Source of the DNA: Bacteroidales bacterium UBA4772
GTDB taxonomy: Bacteria; Bacteroidota; Bacteroidia; Bacteroidales; VadinHA17
NCBI GenBank assembly: GCA_002403305.1
Contig: DHHM01000022.1
Coordinates: 152,340-216,339, forward strand
Direction of reading: 5' to 3'
DNA: 64,000 nucleotides
Part shown: positions 42,439 through 52,283 of the stretch, piece after piece
Layout: the number at the start of each line of letters is the position of its first letter
How positions within the stretch are numbered: the first letter of the stretch is position 1
Program-made: the position numbers and the translations under genes
The notes under the pieces: generated by a model
The model's database searches: none
What the model was told of the DNA's origin: nothing
What the model saw: the letters and a program-made list of their open reading frames with translations, nothing else

Positions 42439-45186
42439 ATGCGCAGGAGAACAGGAATACTACTGGTTGCTCTTTTTGCAGCAGCGCTGGTTGTGGCGGC
42501 TTATTTTATACGGCGCGACAAGCAGGTGGTTGTTGTTGATCCCTGGGTGGCGGTACCGTCTGACGCATTCATGGTACTTGAGACGCCTGACTTTCCGGAG
42601 CTGCTCACCAGAATCACCGATCCGGCGGGGATGATGACGAGGCTTTCCGGGCTCTCATGGGCGGCCTCACTGCTGGAGTCTGCTGCCGCCGTTGACAGTG
42701 TCACCGGCGGGCGGGAGGTACGTGAGATGCTCAGCAACAAGAGGGTGGTCATCTCATTACACGCCGGGAAGCGTGGCAGTATCACACCCCTGGCGGTGGC
42801 AGGTACGGGCACATCCGTAACTCCGCGACGGCTCAGCAGCCTGCTCAGCGCGTCGGGTGCTTCCGTTGCCGATGCCAGGGACCTGGGGGGCACCAGGAGG
42901 TACAGTGTCACCTACGGCAGGGGCAGCAGGGTTCAGGAGATGTATTTTGCCCTCACCTCCGGTATCATCATCGCAACGCCATCTGAAGCACTGCTCTCCG
43001 CCGCTCTTGACAACAAGAGTACCGGCACCGACATAAGGCAACAGCAGGGGGTGTCGCCGGTGGCAAACGCCTCAGGTAAGGATGCCGACAACATTTTTAT
43101 TCTTTTCAGGAACCTGCCCGCCTTCCTCCGTCCGTTCATCCCTCCCGATAATATCACCAGGGTGACCACGGCAGCCATTGCCGCCGGAGGTGATATTGCC
43201 GCCACCGAGGAGGGCCTTTTCATCAGTGGTTTTCTCACCACCTCCGCCACAGGCAACGGGGCAGATATGGTCAGGGAGGTGACTCCCGCCGGCAGCGGGG
43301 TGCATGAGCTGCTTCCTGAAGGAACAAGCAGCTATACCACGGTCATGAGACGGGCTTCCCTCAAGGGTGAGACCGCCTCCGATGCCGCATCGGTCACGGC
43401 CAGTGACCTTGCCCTGATGCTTAGTCCGTTTACCGGTTCAGAGGTCACCACTGCCATGGTACCCGCCGGAAGAGGGAGCGAGAGGGTGAGGATCTTCAGG
43501 ATGACCGACAGACAGTCGGCGGAGCAGGTGCTTCGCAAAAGACTTACCGAGAAATACCGTGCCATGGGACTGAGTGAGAGGCATTTCGTGGCGTCGGCAG
43601 GTGATGCTGACGGCGAAGAGAGGGTCCTTTACAAGATGCCATTTCCCGGCGTCGCTTCGATATTGTCGGGAGAGACTGGCAGAGGAGGCGATGACATATG
43701 GGCGACTTTTGAGAGATCATACATGCTCTTCTCAGCTTCCCCGGATGCCCTTGCAAACCTCATCAGGGAATCAGGCAGGGAGAACACCCTCATCAATGAT
43801 CCGGAGTTCAGGCAGATGGAAAGAACCATGCCTTCGAAAAGCTCATGGATCTTTTATTCTTCAGGGGCAGAACTGAGGGAGATTATCAGCAGCTACCTCA
43901 CACAGGAGGCTGCGGCTGAAATCGGTGAAAACTCACTGGCAGGCATCGCAGGTGTAGGGCTGAGTCTCACGCCCAGCAACGGAATGATCTACGCAGCCCT
44001 CTCCGTCAGGTACCGCGACAGCCGTGAGCAACGCGGACAGTCTGCTTCGGGCAGGGCAGAGACCGTTGCCACAGGGGCTGACGGGGAAGCCGCATCCGGC
44101 CTTAAACTGCTCTGGAGAGCGAAGCTTGAGGCTGCGGCAGCAGTGAGACCCTTTCTCTTTACCAATCACAACACAGGTGCAACGGAGATATTTATCCAGG
44201 ATGAGAAGAATAATATTTACCTGATAAGCGCCTCGGGCAAGATACTGTGGAAAGCACCCGTCAGGGAGAGGATCAGGGGGGATATCTTCATGATTGACTA
44301 TTACAGGAACGGCAAGAACCAGCTGCTCTTTTCAGGGAAGGATTACCTGCACCTCATTGACCGCAACGGCAATTACGTGGACAAATACCCGGTAAAGATG
44401 CGCTCCCCGGCTTCCAATTTCCTTGCCGTTTTTGATTATGAAAACAACAGGGATTACCGTCTCTGCATAGCCGGCGAGGACAGGAAGATCTATATCTATG
44501 ACCGGGCAGGATCGCCGGTCAGGGGGTGGAACATGTTCACCACACGCGGCAGGGTAACCGACCCTGTGAGGTTCTTCAGGGTCAGGGGCAAGGATTATCT
44601 TATTGCCGCCGACGATCAGGATGTCTACGTACTTGATCGCACAGGCAACATCCGTGTTGCCCACCAGGAGCCGCTAAGGAAGGCCGGAGGGTCAGCGATA
44701 AGCCTTGCCGGTGGCGATGATAATGCCCTGATCTTCACGGCGACGAACGGCACTGTCATACGACTTTTGTTTGACGGTACGGTAAGCCGGCAGAGTACCG
44801 GCACTCTCTCAGAGAAGCACAGCGCCGATTTCACGGACCTCAACGGCGACGGCACGGCTGACATCATAATTATTGACGGCAGCAGCCTGAGGATTTTCGG
44901 CAGCGACGGCATCGAGATCAGCACAAATGATCTTGGATCCGGGAGCCTCAGGGGACCTGCACTCTTCACCACCGGCAGCAGTGACAGGAGGATCGGGGTC
45001 TATGATGCCGAAGGAGAGATGCTCTATCTCTTCGGAAAGAACGGCAGTATTGTCAGCGGTTTCCCGCTTAAGTCAGGCGAGCATTACAACATTGGCAGGG
45101 TGGTGAACAAAAGCACCTGGAGCCTGCTGATTACTGACAGCGACTCGTATATTTACAATTACGAACTCGGCGCAGGACCGGGATAA
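42439..45186 (+). CDS. Membrane-anchored protein with DUF3352-like and beta-propeller regions
   Basis: 915 residues. A single N-terminal helix (residues 5-22) anchors a large periplasmic part. Residues 35-540 show a repetitive alpha/beta pattern with D-A-F-M-V-L-E-T-P near the front, resembling DUF3352-type proteins. Residues 570-915 are a beta-propeller-like region: repeated (I/L)-Y-(L/I)-(I/Y)-D-R/S-x-G-x strands (for example Y-I-Y-D-R-A-G, Y-V-L-D-R-T-G) and a D-L-N-G-D-G-T-A-D FG-GAP-like calcium loop. Function unknown. The next gene is 111 nt downstream on the same strand. Confidence 0.7.
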   Translation: MRRRTGILLVALFAAALVVAAYFIRRDKQVVVVDPWVAVPSDAFMVLETPDFPELLTRITDPAGMMTRLSGLSWAASLLESAAAVDSVTGGREVREMLSNKRVVISLHAGKRGSITPLAVAGTGTSVTPRRLSSLLSASGASVADARDLGGTRRYSVTYGRGSRVQEMYFALTSGIIIATPSEALLSAALDNKSTGTDIRQQQGVSPVANASGKDADNIFILFRNLPAFLRPFIPPDNITRVTTAAIAAGGDIAATEEGLFISGFLTTSATGNGADMVREVTPAGSGVHELLPEGTSSYTTVMRRASLKGETASDAASVTASDLALMLSPFTGSEVTTAMVPAGRGSERVRIFRMTDRQSAEQVLRKRLTEKYRAMGLSERHFVASAGDADGEERVLYKMPFPGVASILSGETGRGGDDIWATFERSYMLFSASPDALANLIRESGRENTLINDPEFRQMERTMPSKSSWIFYSSGAELREIISSYLTQEAAAEIGENSLAGIAGVGLSLTPSNGMIYAALSVRYRDSREQRGQSASGRAETVATGADGEAASGLKLLWRAKLEAAAAVRPFLFTNHNTGATEIFIQDEKNNIYLISASGKILWKAPVRERIRGDIFMIDYYRNGKNQLLFSGKDYLHLIDRNGNYVDKYPVKMRSPASNFLAVFDYENNRDYRLCIAGEDRKIYIYDRAGSPVRGWNMFTTRGRVTDPVRFFRVRGKDYLIAADDQDVYVLDRTGNIRVAHQEPLRKAGGSAISLAGGDDNALIFTATNGTVIRLLFDGTVSRQSTGTLSEKHSADFTDLNGDGTADIIIIDGSSLRIFGSDGIEISTNDLGSGSLRGPALFTTGSSDRRIGVYDAEGEMLYLFGKNGSIVSGFPLKSGEHYNIGRVVNKSTWSLLITDSDSYIYNYELGAGPG

Positions 45187-45297
45187 AGCAATACCGTTTT
45201 CTCATGAAACCTATATGAGCACTGGCTCGTATAAGGATTTGAATATAAGATGTCAGGCATATTTTTTCCGACCAATGAAGTTAACTTTTTTCTGCAT

Positions 45298-46761
45298 ATG
45301 AAAAGAACTATATTAACGGCCTTACTGTTGCTCGCTGTAGCAGCCGTCGCCAATGTCGGGGCACAGACAAGCAATGTCCTATACTTCATGAACTTACCGC
45401 AGAGAACCACTCTCAATCCTGCCTTCCAGCCCTCGGGCAGAACTTATGTCGGTTTGCCGGGGATATCGGACATATCGTTCAGGCTCGACAATAATTTCCT
45501 GAGTTTCTCAGACCTGTTCTCCGGTGGGGTGATATCCGACTCAACGTTTACCATCCTTGAGCCGGGTGAAGATCTTGACAGGTTCCTGGCAGGGCTGGGG
45601 GACAAGAACTCCCTGGAGCCGCAGGCAGCGGTGCAGCTCTTCGGTCTGGCATTCACCGTAGGCGAGGATCTGAGAATAACGTTTGACTTCACAGAGAGGG
45701 TTGACGGAAACATGGTCCTTCCCGGTGATATCATCAGGCTCGGCATATCGGGCAACCAGGATTTTATGGGCAGGAACATTGACCTCTCGTCACTCAGGGC
45801 TGACGTGAAGTATTACCACGAGATAGGGCTCGGGGCATCAAAGAATATTACAGAGAAACTGAGGGTAGGCGCAAGGGTCATGTATCTCTCCGGCGTGGTC
45901 TCAGGCAACCTGAAAAACAACGGTATGACCCTGACCGTCAATGATGACTACACCCACACGGTTGATGCTGATGTATCCCTGAATCTGAGTGCTCCGTACG
46001 AATTCATGAAGGATGAACAGGGCATCATTGACGATCTCGTCTTTGATGAGGATAGTTTCCTGGAGGGTAATGACTATATATCCTATGCGCTGGGTCTGGC
46101 TGCCAACCCCGGGCTGGGGCTGGAGCTGGGAGCAGAGTACAGGTTCAATGATATGTTCGCCGTATCTGCCGCGCTCACTGACATGGGGTTCATCAGGTGG
46201 AGAAGGGACAGATCAGAGGTATCCTGCAACACCACCTTCCAGTTCAACGGTCTGACGATGCAGGATGTCTACGATGAGAGCCTCGATTTCGGCGAACTGC
46301 TCAACTGGGCTCTCGATTCGATACAGAATGCAATAGAGCTGTCGCCGGCCCCTGAGCCTTACACCACCTTTCTGCCGCTCACGGTGACAACAGGGTTCAG
46401 CTTCACACCCGTCAGCTTCTTTACTGCCGGGCTGCTCTCACAGACACGGTTCAAGGGAAAGCAGGTGCATGAAGCTCTTACCTTCTCGGGGAATCTCAAC
46501 TTTGGCAACATCTTCTCCACCACTCTGGCATACACCATGGCCAACAGGCGGTTCGACAACCTGGGCTTCGGGCTGGCGGTGAGGGGAGGAGTCGTGCAGT
46601 TTTATGCCCTGGTTGATAACATACCACTGCGGTGGAATAAGGTAGTTGACGGCACGGAGAGCTACCGGTTGCCGGAGAACTGGAATACAGTGCACGCAAG
46701 GCTGGGGTTGAATTTTGTCTTCGGCAACAGGATTGAGGAGAAAATTCTTCCTCCCATGTGA
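45298..46761 (+). CDS. DUF5723 family outer membrane protein
   Basis: 487 residues from the ATG at 45298, where a signal peptide begins (M-K-R-T-I-L-T-A-L-L-L-L ... V-G-A-Q). The start of the mature part contains L-N-P-A-F-Q-P and I-S-D-I-S-F-R-L-D-N-N-F-L-S-F-S-D-L-F, hallmarks of the DUF5723 family. Alternating beta strands and aromatic girdles suggest an outer membrane barrel distantly like PorV/FadL. Role unknown. It may be co-transcribed with the preceding propeller gene and converges with mlaF. Confidence 0.8.
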   Translation: MKRTILTALLLLAVAAVANVGAQTSNVLYFMNLPQRTTLNPAFQPSGRTYVGLPGISDISFRLDNNFLSFSDLFSGGVISDSTFTILEPGEDLDRFLAGLGDKNSLEPQAAVQLFGLAFTVGEDLRITFDFTERVDGNMVLPGDIIRLGISGNQDFMGRNIDLSSLRADVKYYHEIGLGASKNITEKLRVGARVMYLSGVVSGNLKNNGMTLTVNDDYTHTVDADVSLNLSAPYEFMKDEQGIIDDLVFDEDSFLEGNDYISYALGLAANPGLGLELGAEYRFNDMFAVSAALTDMGFIRWRRDRSEVSCNTTFQFNGLTMQDVYDESLDFGELLNWALDSIQNAIELSPAPEPYTTFLPLTVTTGFSFTPVSFFTAGLLSQTRFKGKQVHEALTFSGNLNFGNIFSTTLAYTMANRRFDNLGFGLAVRGGVVQFYALVDNIPLRWNKVVDGTESYRLPENWNTVHARLGLNFVFGNRIEEKILPPM

Positions 46762-46857
46762 CGGTCAGCCGGCTGTAACTCCCATCTTAAAGGCAGGAAC
46801 GTCTCTGACGCTTACCGGCAGGAATTTTTCAATTGTTGGCCGGGGTATTTCTGGCGG

Positions 46858-47613
46858 TCAGCGGGCGGACTCCTTCAGCTGTTTGGCCAGGGCATTGGCA
46901 AAGACGAACTCATTGAGCAGTTTGCAGTCTGACTGCAATATCTGGCTCTTGTTGCCCTCCCAGCACTTCTCGCCCTCCTCGATGAAGATTATCTTTTCAC
47001 CGTTCTCCATCACGGAGTTCATATCGTGAGTATTGACTATCGTTGTCATGTTCAGCTCTACGGTAATCTCCCTGATCAGCTCGTCGATCACTATTGATGT
47101 TTTAGGGTCAAGGCCCGAGTTGGGTTCATCGCAGAAGAGATAACGTGGTTTCAGGGCTATCGCCCTGGCTATTGCCACGCGTTTCTTCATTCCCCCTGAC
47201 AGCTCTGAGGGCAGCAGGCTGTTTGAGTCCGTAATGTTCACCCGTTCCAGGCAGAAGTTCACTCTCTCAAGCTTCTCCCCGTAGCTCATGGTGGTGAACA
47301 TGTCGAGGGGGAACCTCACATTCTCCTCCACGGTCATCGAGTCAAAAAGTGCGCTTCCCTGGAAGAGCATTCCCATCTCCTTCCTGATCTCCTTGCGGGC
47401 GCGGAAGTCGAGCTCATTGAAGAGCACGTCACCGTACCAGATGGCTCCGCTGTCTATTTCGAAGAGGCCGACAATGCACTTGAGGAACACCGTCTTGCCG
47501 GAGCCGCTCTTGCCGATGATAAGGTTGGTTTTACCGGGATCGAAGACGGCGGAGACATCCTTCAGTACCTCGCGTCCGCCCAGCGACAAGGAAATGTTTT
47601 CGACCCTGATCAT
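46858..47613 (-). CDS. mlaF: MlaF-type phospholipid transport ATPase
   Basis: 251 residues from the ATG at 47613; a longer upstream frame antisense-reads the permease gene and is rejected. Walker A is G-K-S-G-S-G-K-T, the signature is L-S-G-G-M-K-K-R-V-A, and Walker B is Y-L-F-C-D-E-P-N. The signature with Met-Lys-Lys-Arg is typical of MlaF/Ttg2A. It overlaps mlaE by ATGA. No MCE-domain (mlaD) gene follows; the next gene converges. Confidence 0.88.
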   Translation of the reverse strand: MIRVENISLSLGGREVLKDVSAVFDPGKTNLIIGKSGSGKTVFLKCIVGLFEIDSGAIWYGDVLFNELDFRARKEIRKEMGMLFQGSALFDSMTVEENVRFPLDMFTTMSYGEKLERVNFCLERVNITDSNSLLPSELSGGMKKRVAIARAIALKPRYLFCDEPNSGLDPKTSIVIDELIREITVELNMTTIVNTHDMNSVMENGEKIIFIEEGEKCWEGNKSQILQSDCKLLNEFVFANALAKQLKESAR

Positions 47614-48356
47614 GAGAGCAGCAATTGTGTCAGGATGACGTTGACGAGGAGGATGAAGACGCTGCTGTATACCACCGCTTTGGTGCTGGCGCGTCCGACC
47701 TCCAGTGAGCCGCCCTCGACTATGTATCCCTGGTATGATGATACGGTGGTTATTATGAATGCGAAGAAGAGAGTCTTGATCAGGGCGTAGGTGATGTAAT
47801 ATGGTATGAAGGCATACTGTATGCCGTATATATAATCCGACGAGGTTATTACGCCTGCCGTTGTCCCTACTATCCATCCTCCCACGATGCCGGTAATGAT
47901 GCTGATCAGGGTGAGGAACGGGTTGAAGATCAGCGTGGCAACAACCTTGGGGAGAATGATGTATGATGCCGAGTTGACGCCCATGAGCTCGAGTGCGTCG
48001 ATCTGTTCAGTGACCCTCATGGTTCCTATTTCGGAGGCGATGTTGGAGCCCACTTTGCCCGCAAGGATCAGCGCCACGATGGTGGATGAGAACTCGAGTA
48101 TGATAGAGTCCCTGGCCCCCAGCCCTATCAGGTAGGTGGGATAGATCGGGTTCTCAGTGTTGTAAGCCGTCTGAAGGGTGATGACCGCTCCCATGAAAAA
48201 GGATATGATGATCACAATACCTATGGACCTCAGTCCGAGGCTGACAAGCTCTTTCATTGTCTGCCTGTAGTAGATGACCGGTTTCTCAGGCCTGGAAAAG
48301 ACTTTTCCAAGCAGCATCCAGTAGGCCCCGAAACCTGATAAAAATCTGAATGTCAT
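47610..48356 (-). CDS. mlaE: MlaE-type lipid ABC permease
   Basis: 248 residues with five to six membrane segments. The conserved core E-I-G-T-M-R-V-T-E-Q-I-D-A-L-E-L-M-G-V is the MlaE signature. Together with MlaF it would move phospholipids between the membranes to maintain outer-membrane asymmetry. The gene has a TAAATTTG promoter element 14 nt before its ATG. Confidence 0.92.
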   Translation of the reverse strand: MTFRFLSGFGAYWMLLGKVFSRPEKPVIYYRQTMKELVSLGLRSIGIVIIISFFMGAVITLQTAYNTENPIYPTYLIGLGARDSIILEFSSTIVALILAGKVGSNIASEIGTMRVTEQIDALELMGVNSASYIILPKVVATLIFNPFLTLISIITGIVGGWIVGTTAGVITSSDYIYGIQYAFIPYYITYALIKTLFFAFIITTVSSYQGYIVEGGSLEVGRASTKAVVYSSVFILLVNVILTQLLLS

Positions 48357-48370
48357 ATAAAATATTTTGT

Positions 48371-48378
48371 CAAATTTA
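48371..48378 (-). promoter_or_regulatory. Promoter -7 element (TAAATTTG) of mlaE-mlaF
   Basis: Exact TAnnTTTG match on the minus strand 14 nt before the mlaE ATG. Confidence 0.55.
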
Positions 48379-48430
48379 GCAATTATTCACTGCAGACGAA
48401 ACCCGGCAGGTTTCTGACGGCAAGAATTCA

Positions 48431-48438
48431 TATATTTG
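48431..48438 (+). promoter_or_regulatory. Promoter -7 element (TATATTTG) of manC
   Basis: Exact TAnnTTTG match 19 nt before the ATG at 48458, divergent from the mlaE promoter. Confidence 0.55.
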
Positions 48439-48457
48439 TAATAATACCCAATTGCTA

Positions 48458-49552
48458 ATGAATAAGAATAAAAACCGCTATCTGCTGATCATGGCCGGTG
48501 GTGTCGGAAGCCGGTTCTGGCCACTGAGCAGGAAGGAGAAGGCAAAACAGTTCCTTGACATCCTCGGTACCGGGGAGACGCTGATACAGATGACCTACCG
48601 TCGGTTCAGCAAAATATGTCCTGCTGAGAACATCTATGTTGTCACCAATGAGGAGAGCAGTGAGACGGTCGTCAGCCAGCTTGGCATAGAGAGTGACCAC
48701 GTACTTGCCGAGCCTCTGAGGCGCAACACGGCTCCCTGTATTGCGTACGGCATCTTCAGGATAATGGCGGAGGATCCTGATGCAGTCATTGCCGTCACCC
48801 CGGCGGATCACCTCATAAAGAAGGAGGATGAATTCAGGAAGGTGATGGATGAGGCTTTCAGGTTTGCCACGGACAATGATGCCCTCCTTACGCTGGGCAT
48901 AAGGCCTGACAGGCCTGAGACGGGTTACGGGTACATACAGGCCAATCTCAATCAGCCTGTAAAGGGTTACGCCTCTCTTCACAAGGTGAAGGCATTCACT
49001 GAGAAGCCTGAACTGGCGATGGCAAAGCTTTTTATCGAGAGCGGCGATTTTTACTGGAACAGTGGTATCTTTATCTGGAAGGCCAGTGCCATACTCGAGG
49101 CTTTCAACAGGCATCTTCCGGATATCTATCACACTTTTTACGAAGGGAAGGAGCTCTTCAATACCTCTTCGGAGAAGAAGTTCATAAAGAGGGCTTATGC
49201 CCAGTGCAGCAGCATATCCGTTGACTACGGGATAATGGAGAAGGCAGACAATGTCTATGTCATCTGCACTGATCTCGGCTGGAGCGACCTTGGCACCTGG
49301 AGTTCTCTCTATCTGCATTCGGAGCACGACAGGAACGACAATGCCATTCTGAACTCCAAGGCGCTGACCTATAACTCGGAAGGGAACATCATAAGCCTGC
49401 CCCAGGGTAAGATAGCGGTGGTGCAGGGGCTTGACGACTACATCATCATTGACAGCGGTGATGTGCTGCTGATCGTGTCGCGCGACCAGGAGCAGCACCT
49501 GAGGCACTATCTTGAGGATGTCAGCCGGACAGCGGGGGAGGAGTATCTCTAG
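48458..49552 (+). CDS. manC: Mannose-1-phosphate guanylyltransferase
   Basis: 364 residues from the ATG at 48458. The nucleotidyltransferase signature A-G-G-V-G-S-R-F-W-P-L-S-R is near the front, followed by K-Q-F-L-D, then V-T-P-A-D-H, and F-T-E-K-P-E. It makes GDP-mannose for surface polysaccharides. It lacks the fused C-terminal isomerase domain found in type II enzymes, so isomerase activity must come from elsewhere. A 21-bp repeat and a bidirectional terminator follow. Confidence 0.95.
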   Translation: MNKNKNRYLLIMAGGVGSRFWPLSRKEKAKQFLDILGTGETLIQMTYRRFSKICPAENIYVVTNEESSETVVSQLGIESDHVLAEPLRRNTAPCIAYGIFRIMAEDPDAVIAVTPADHLIKKEDEFRKVMDEAFRFATDNDALLTLGIRPDRPETGYGYIQANLNQPVKGYASLHKVKAFTEKPELAMAKLFIESGDFYWNSGIFIWKASAILEAFNRHLPDIYHTFYEGKELFNTSSEKKFIKRAYAQCSSISVDYGIMEKADNVYVICTDLGWSDLGTWSSLYLHSEHDRNDNAILNSKALTYNSEGNIISLPQGKIAVVQGLDDYIIIDSGDVLLIVSRDQEQHLRHYLEDVSRTAGEEYL

Positions 49553-49567
49553 TCCACAGTCTTCAGT

Positions 49568-49651
49568 CTTCAGTCGGCAGTCGGCGCTCTTCAGTCGGCA
49601 GTCGGCGCTCTTCAGTCGGCAGTCGGCGCTCTTCAGTCGGCAGTCGGCGCT
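49568..49651. repeat. 21-bp tandem repeat, four units, after manC
   Basis: CTTCAGTCGGCAGTCGGCGC plus T starts at 49568, 49589, 49610 and 49631, essentially identical. A shorter related copy lies just upstream. On the minus strand it reads as a repeated S-A-D-C-R-L-K frame, but no gene start supports translation. Confidence 0.95.
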
Positions 49652-49666
49652 CTTCGACAAAATAGA

Positions 49667-49700
49667 AAGGGTGTCTCATTTTATGATTTGAGGCACCCTT
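49667..49700. terminator. Bidirectional terminator between manC and gldN
   Basis: A 12-nt arm (49667-49678) pairs with 49689-49700 with one mismatch and a 10-nt loop. CATTTTTC follows on the plus strand and A/T-rich sequence on the other. It separates convergent transcripts. Confidence 0.75.
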
Positions 49701-49718
49701 CATTTTTCAATCGTTCAC

Positions 49719-50588
49719 CTAGTATTCCCAGAGATCCTGTTCAAAGTTAAAGATCTCATTCTTTATACGTTCGGCTTCGAAGATCTGGGCAGGACCCATC
49801 TTATACTGGTTGATGTACCTGTCGTCGTAGACATTTGACTCGGCCACGATGTAACCGTTGAACCTCCGCTGCAGGAGCAGGTCCTCGAAGGAGATCCTCT
49901 GTGCATCGTTGAAGCTGTTGAAAGCCTCGTGTGTTGCCAGTGCCTGCCTGACGTCCTCATACCTGATCCAGAAAAGGCGTCTCTTCACCAGCCGTGATGT
50001 GATCTGGTCATATCCCATGTATATGGGGCATATCCCTATTATCCGCACATCAAGACGCGAATGCTTCTTGTCAAAGAACCACTCCTCGAGCAGCATCAGC
50101 TGCTTGATGTCGGCAGGATTCTCCATGTTGGTAACGGTGGAGTCGCGCTCATTGCCGAATGCATCAACGATAGCTATGGTCATGGTATCGCGGTTCATCT
50201 TGGCTGCAATGTCGTTATAGGTGGTGGGTATGGTCATGGCGTCACCGTCGGTGGCCTGCACCCTGCCCGAAAGGATCTCATTGAGGAGGATGCCCGAAAA
50301 ATTCATCCTTCCGTCAGACATCTCAGAGGTGAACCGGTTATTCTCAGCATCATACCTGAGTGACGGATAGTAGAGATTCAGGTTCATCTTCTCCCTCAGG
50401 TCAACTATACGGTATAGTCTTTTAGACCATATTACGTCGGACTCACCGAGGTAGGTATAGCTGATCTTCTCGTTCTGTGGAATCTGTTTCTCATAGATAT
50501 CGCCGAACGACTGTGCCATTGAGGCCGTGCAGATCAGGAGGCCTGCAAGGCCTGCCAGAATGCTCCTTTTCATGGTTTGTATCTTCAT
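49719..50588 (-). CDS. gldN: T9SS ring protein GldN/PorN
   Basis: 289 residues. A signal peptide (L-A-G-L-L-I-C-T-A-S-M-A-Q-S) is followed by the GldN fold with repeated Y/W-I-R and E-D-V-R-Q-A-L patterns and a C-terminal F-E-Q-D-L-W-E-Y. By family knowledge it forms, with GldK, the periplasmic ring of the type IX secretion system. It starts 3 nt after gldM; a second ATG 15 nt in is possible. Confidence 0.92.
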   Translation of the reverse strand: MKIQTMKRSILAGLAGLLICTASMAQSFGDIYEKQIPQNEKISYTYLGESDVIWSKRLYRIVDLREKMNLNLYYPSLRYDAENNRFTSEMSDGRMNFSGILLNEILSGRVQATDGDAMTIPTTYNDIAAKMNRDTMTIAIVDAFGNERDSTVTNMENPADIKQLMLLEEWFFDKKHSRLDVRIIGICPIYMGYDQITSRLVKRRLFWIRYEDVRQALATHEAFNSFNDAQRISFEDLLLQRRFNGYIVAESNVYDDRYINQYKMGPAQIFEAERIKNEIFNFEQDLWEY

Positions 50589-50591
50589 TTT

Positions 50592-52235
50592 TTAGTTAAT
50601 CTTAAGTATTATCGGGTTGAGATCCCTGGTTCTTCCGTCGGGTCCGACTGCCTTTATCTTCTCTATGATCAGCTTCTGGCCGGCGCGCAGGTTGCCTATC
50701 AGTTCTTTCTGCTTGCTGGTGATCCTGTTGCTGTTTGACTCAGCCGTGATCTCAAAGCCCCTGTCATTCACTGATACAGTAAATCCGGTGACCGTATAGG
50801 TAAGGTCGAATTCAAAGTTCTCAAGCACGGCTGCGACTACCTGCTGTGCTGCAGCGACACTTCTGAGGACATTGCCCTCCTTCATGTTGGCGAACCTTGC
50901 CTCGGGGTCGGGAAGTCTTCTCACCCTGAATTCAACAGGAGGGAACGACTGTACCTTACCGTCTATATTGGCTGACACGATGATCTGTGCGTTTTGTCCC
51001 ACGGTACGGGGCTGTGCCACATATTCACCGCGGTAGTCCTTGTATTTGCCCCTCTTGATATCGCCGTTGGTCATGCGTACGGTCAGCTTGTCTGATCCGA
51101 CACCCGGGACAGATATGTCAAGCGGGTTCTGTATGCCCTGGTAGAGCACATTCATTGCTGTGGGGGAAACAACCACGTTGGGCATGCCCACGGAGTATTT
51201 CTGATCGAATTTGTATGAGCGGATACTTCCGTCGGGAGCCCTCATTTTTATGATACCGCCCCACGACTTCTCACCAACGGAGCCTGCCCGGACCCTGTAG
51301 ATGCCCCTGCCTGAGTCATCTATGGGTAGCTTTGTGGACTGGCTGGACGGCTCGTATGACAGAGATCCGTCAGCATTGGTTGTGGTGGTGTAAGGACCAA
51401 CGAAGATCTCGAGATACTGGGTGGTATCGGTTGCAGCAACGAATACTTTTGCCTCGTATTCATTACCCTGCATCACGTATGAGGTGTTGGTAGTGACCGT
51501 AGGTATGATGTAGTTGAACTTGAAAGAGCCGGCGTCGATCTGTGTGTAGAGAAAGTTAAGGACATCGGTCTCGGCGTTTCTTACGTCGACCTGCATTTTC
51601 GACAGGATGGTTATGACGGCCACCAGCGGCAATGTCTGGAACTGAGCTGTCACCCAGTCTTCGGTGCCGGTGCCCTCAAGGTTGACAGGGTCATCTGTAT
51701 TGAGAATATCAAGGATGGACTGTTCTGCTCCTATATCCTTACCTTCAAGGGTCTCAACGAGGAACTGCCTGTAATCTTCAATCAGTGCCTTGAGGTCATT
51801 GCCCTTGCCACCCTGGTTTGCTCCTACCAGAATTTCTGAAGGGATGTTGTTCTCATCGATCCTTTTCACCTTGGTGATATCAATCCGGTTGTCGGGGAGA
51901 AGAGCCTCTGCCTCGGGACCTTCAGCCTTGGTGATGATCTCGACCTTCAGGTCATGGATATAGTTAAAGAGTTCATCGGCACGTGCCTTAACGTCATAGG
52001 CCTTTGTCTTCCACGGTCCGGCCTTCTCCGGGTTCTCAGCCGCGGCAGCATCAAAAGTGGCATAGGTGATGTCATTCTTCTTGATATAGTTGGCCGTTGT
52101 TTTCGTCAGACTCAGGTCTACCTTCTTGAAAGCTTCAACGGCCTCTTTTGAAACGTTAAGAGCAAGCATGGCAGTAAGGATAAGGTACATCATACCTATC
52201 ATCTTTTGCCGCGGTGTCTCTTTTCCCTTAGACAT
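50592..52235 (-). CDS. gldM: T9SS/gliding motor protein GldM/PorM
   Basis: 547 residues. One helix near residues 14-31 (M-M-Y-L-I-L-T-A-M-L-A-L-N-V-S) precedes a long periplasmic part built of four domains, ending in immunoglobulin-like beta domains. With GldL it forms the proton-driven rotary motor that powers type IX secretion and, where present, gliding. The length is slightly above typical (about 515-525). Confidence 0.95.
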   Translation of the reverse strand: MSKGKETPRQKMIGMMYLILTAMLALNVSKEAVEAFKKVDLSLTKTTANYIKKNDITYATFDAAAAENPEKAGPWKTKAYDVKARADELFNYIHDLKVEIITKAEGPEAEALLPDNRIDITKVKRIDENNIPSEILVGANQGGKGNDLKALIEDYRQFLVETLEGKDIGAEQSILDILNTDDPVNLEGTGTEDWVTAQFQTLPLVAVITILSKMQVDVRNAETDVLNFLYTQIDAGSFKFNYIIPTVTTNTSYVMQGNEYEAKVFVAATDTTQYLEIFVGPYTTTTNADGSLSYEPSSQSTKLPIDDSGRGIYRVRAGSVGEKSWGGIIKMRAPDGSIRSYKFDQKYSVGMPNVVVSPTAMNVLYQGIQNPLDISVPGVGSDKLTVRMTNGDIKRGKYKDYRGEYVAQPRTVGQNAQIIVSANIDGKVQSFPPVEFRVRRLPDPEARFANMKEGNVLRSVAAAQQVVAAVLENFEFDLTYTVTGFTVSVNDRGFEITAESNSNRITSKQKELIGNLRAGQKLIIEKIKAVGPDGRTRDLNPIILKIN

Positions 52236-52283
52236 TGGTAAATAATTTAGATGTTATCAGAAATATTGTTGAGACCGTCATTG

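Noticed and set aside
48455..49660. 401-residue open frame antisense to manC ending in S-A-D-C-R-L-K repeats
   Set aside because: It is the shadow of manC plus the 21-bp repeat; no start signal supports it.
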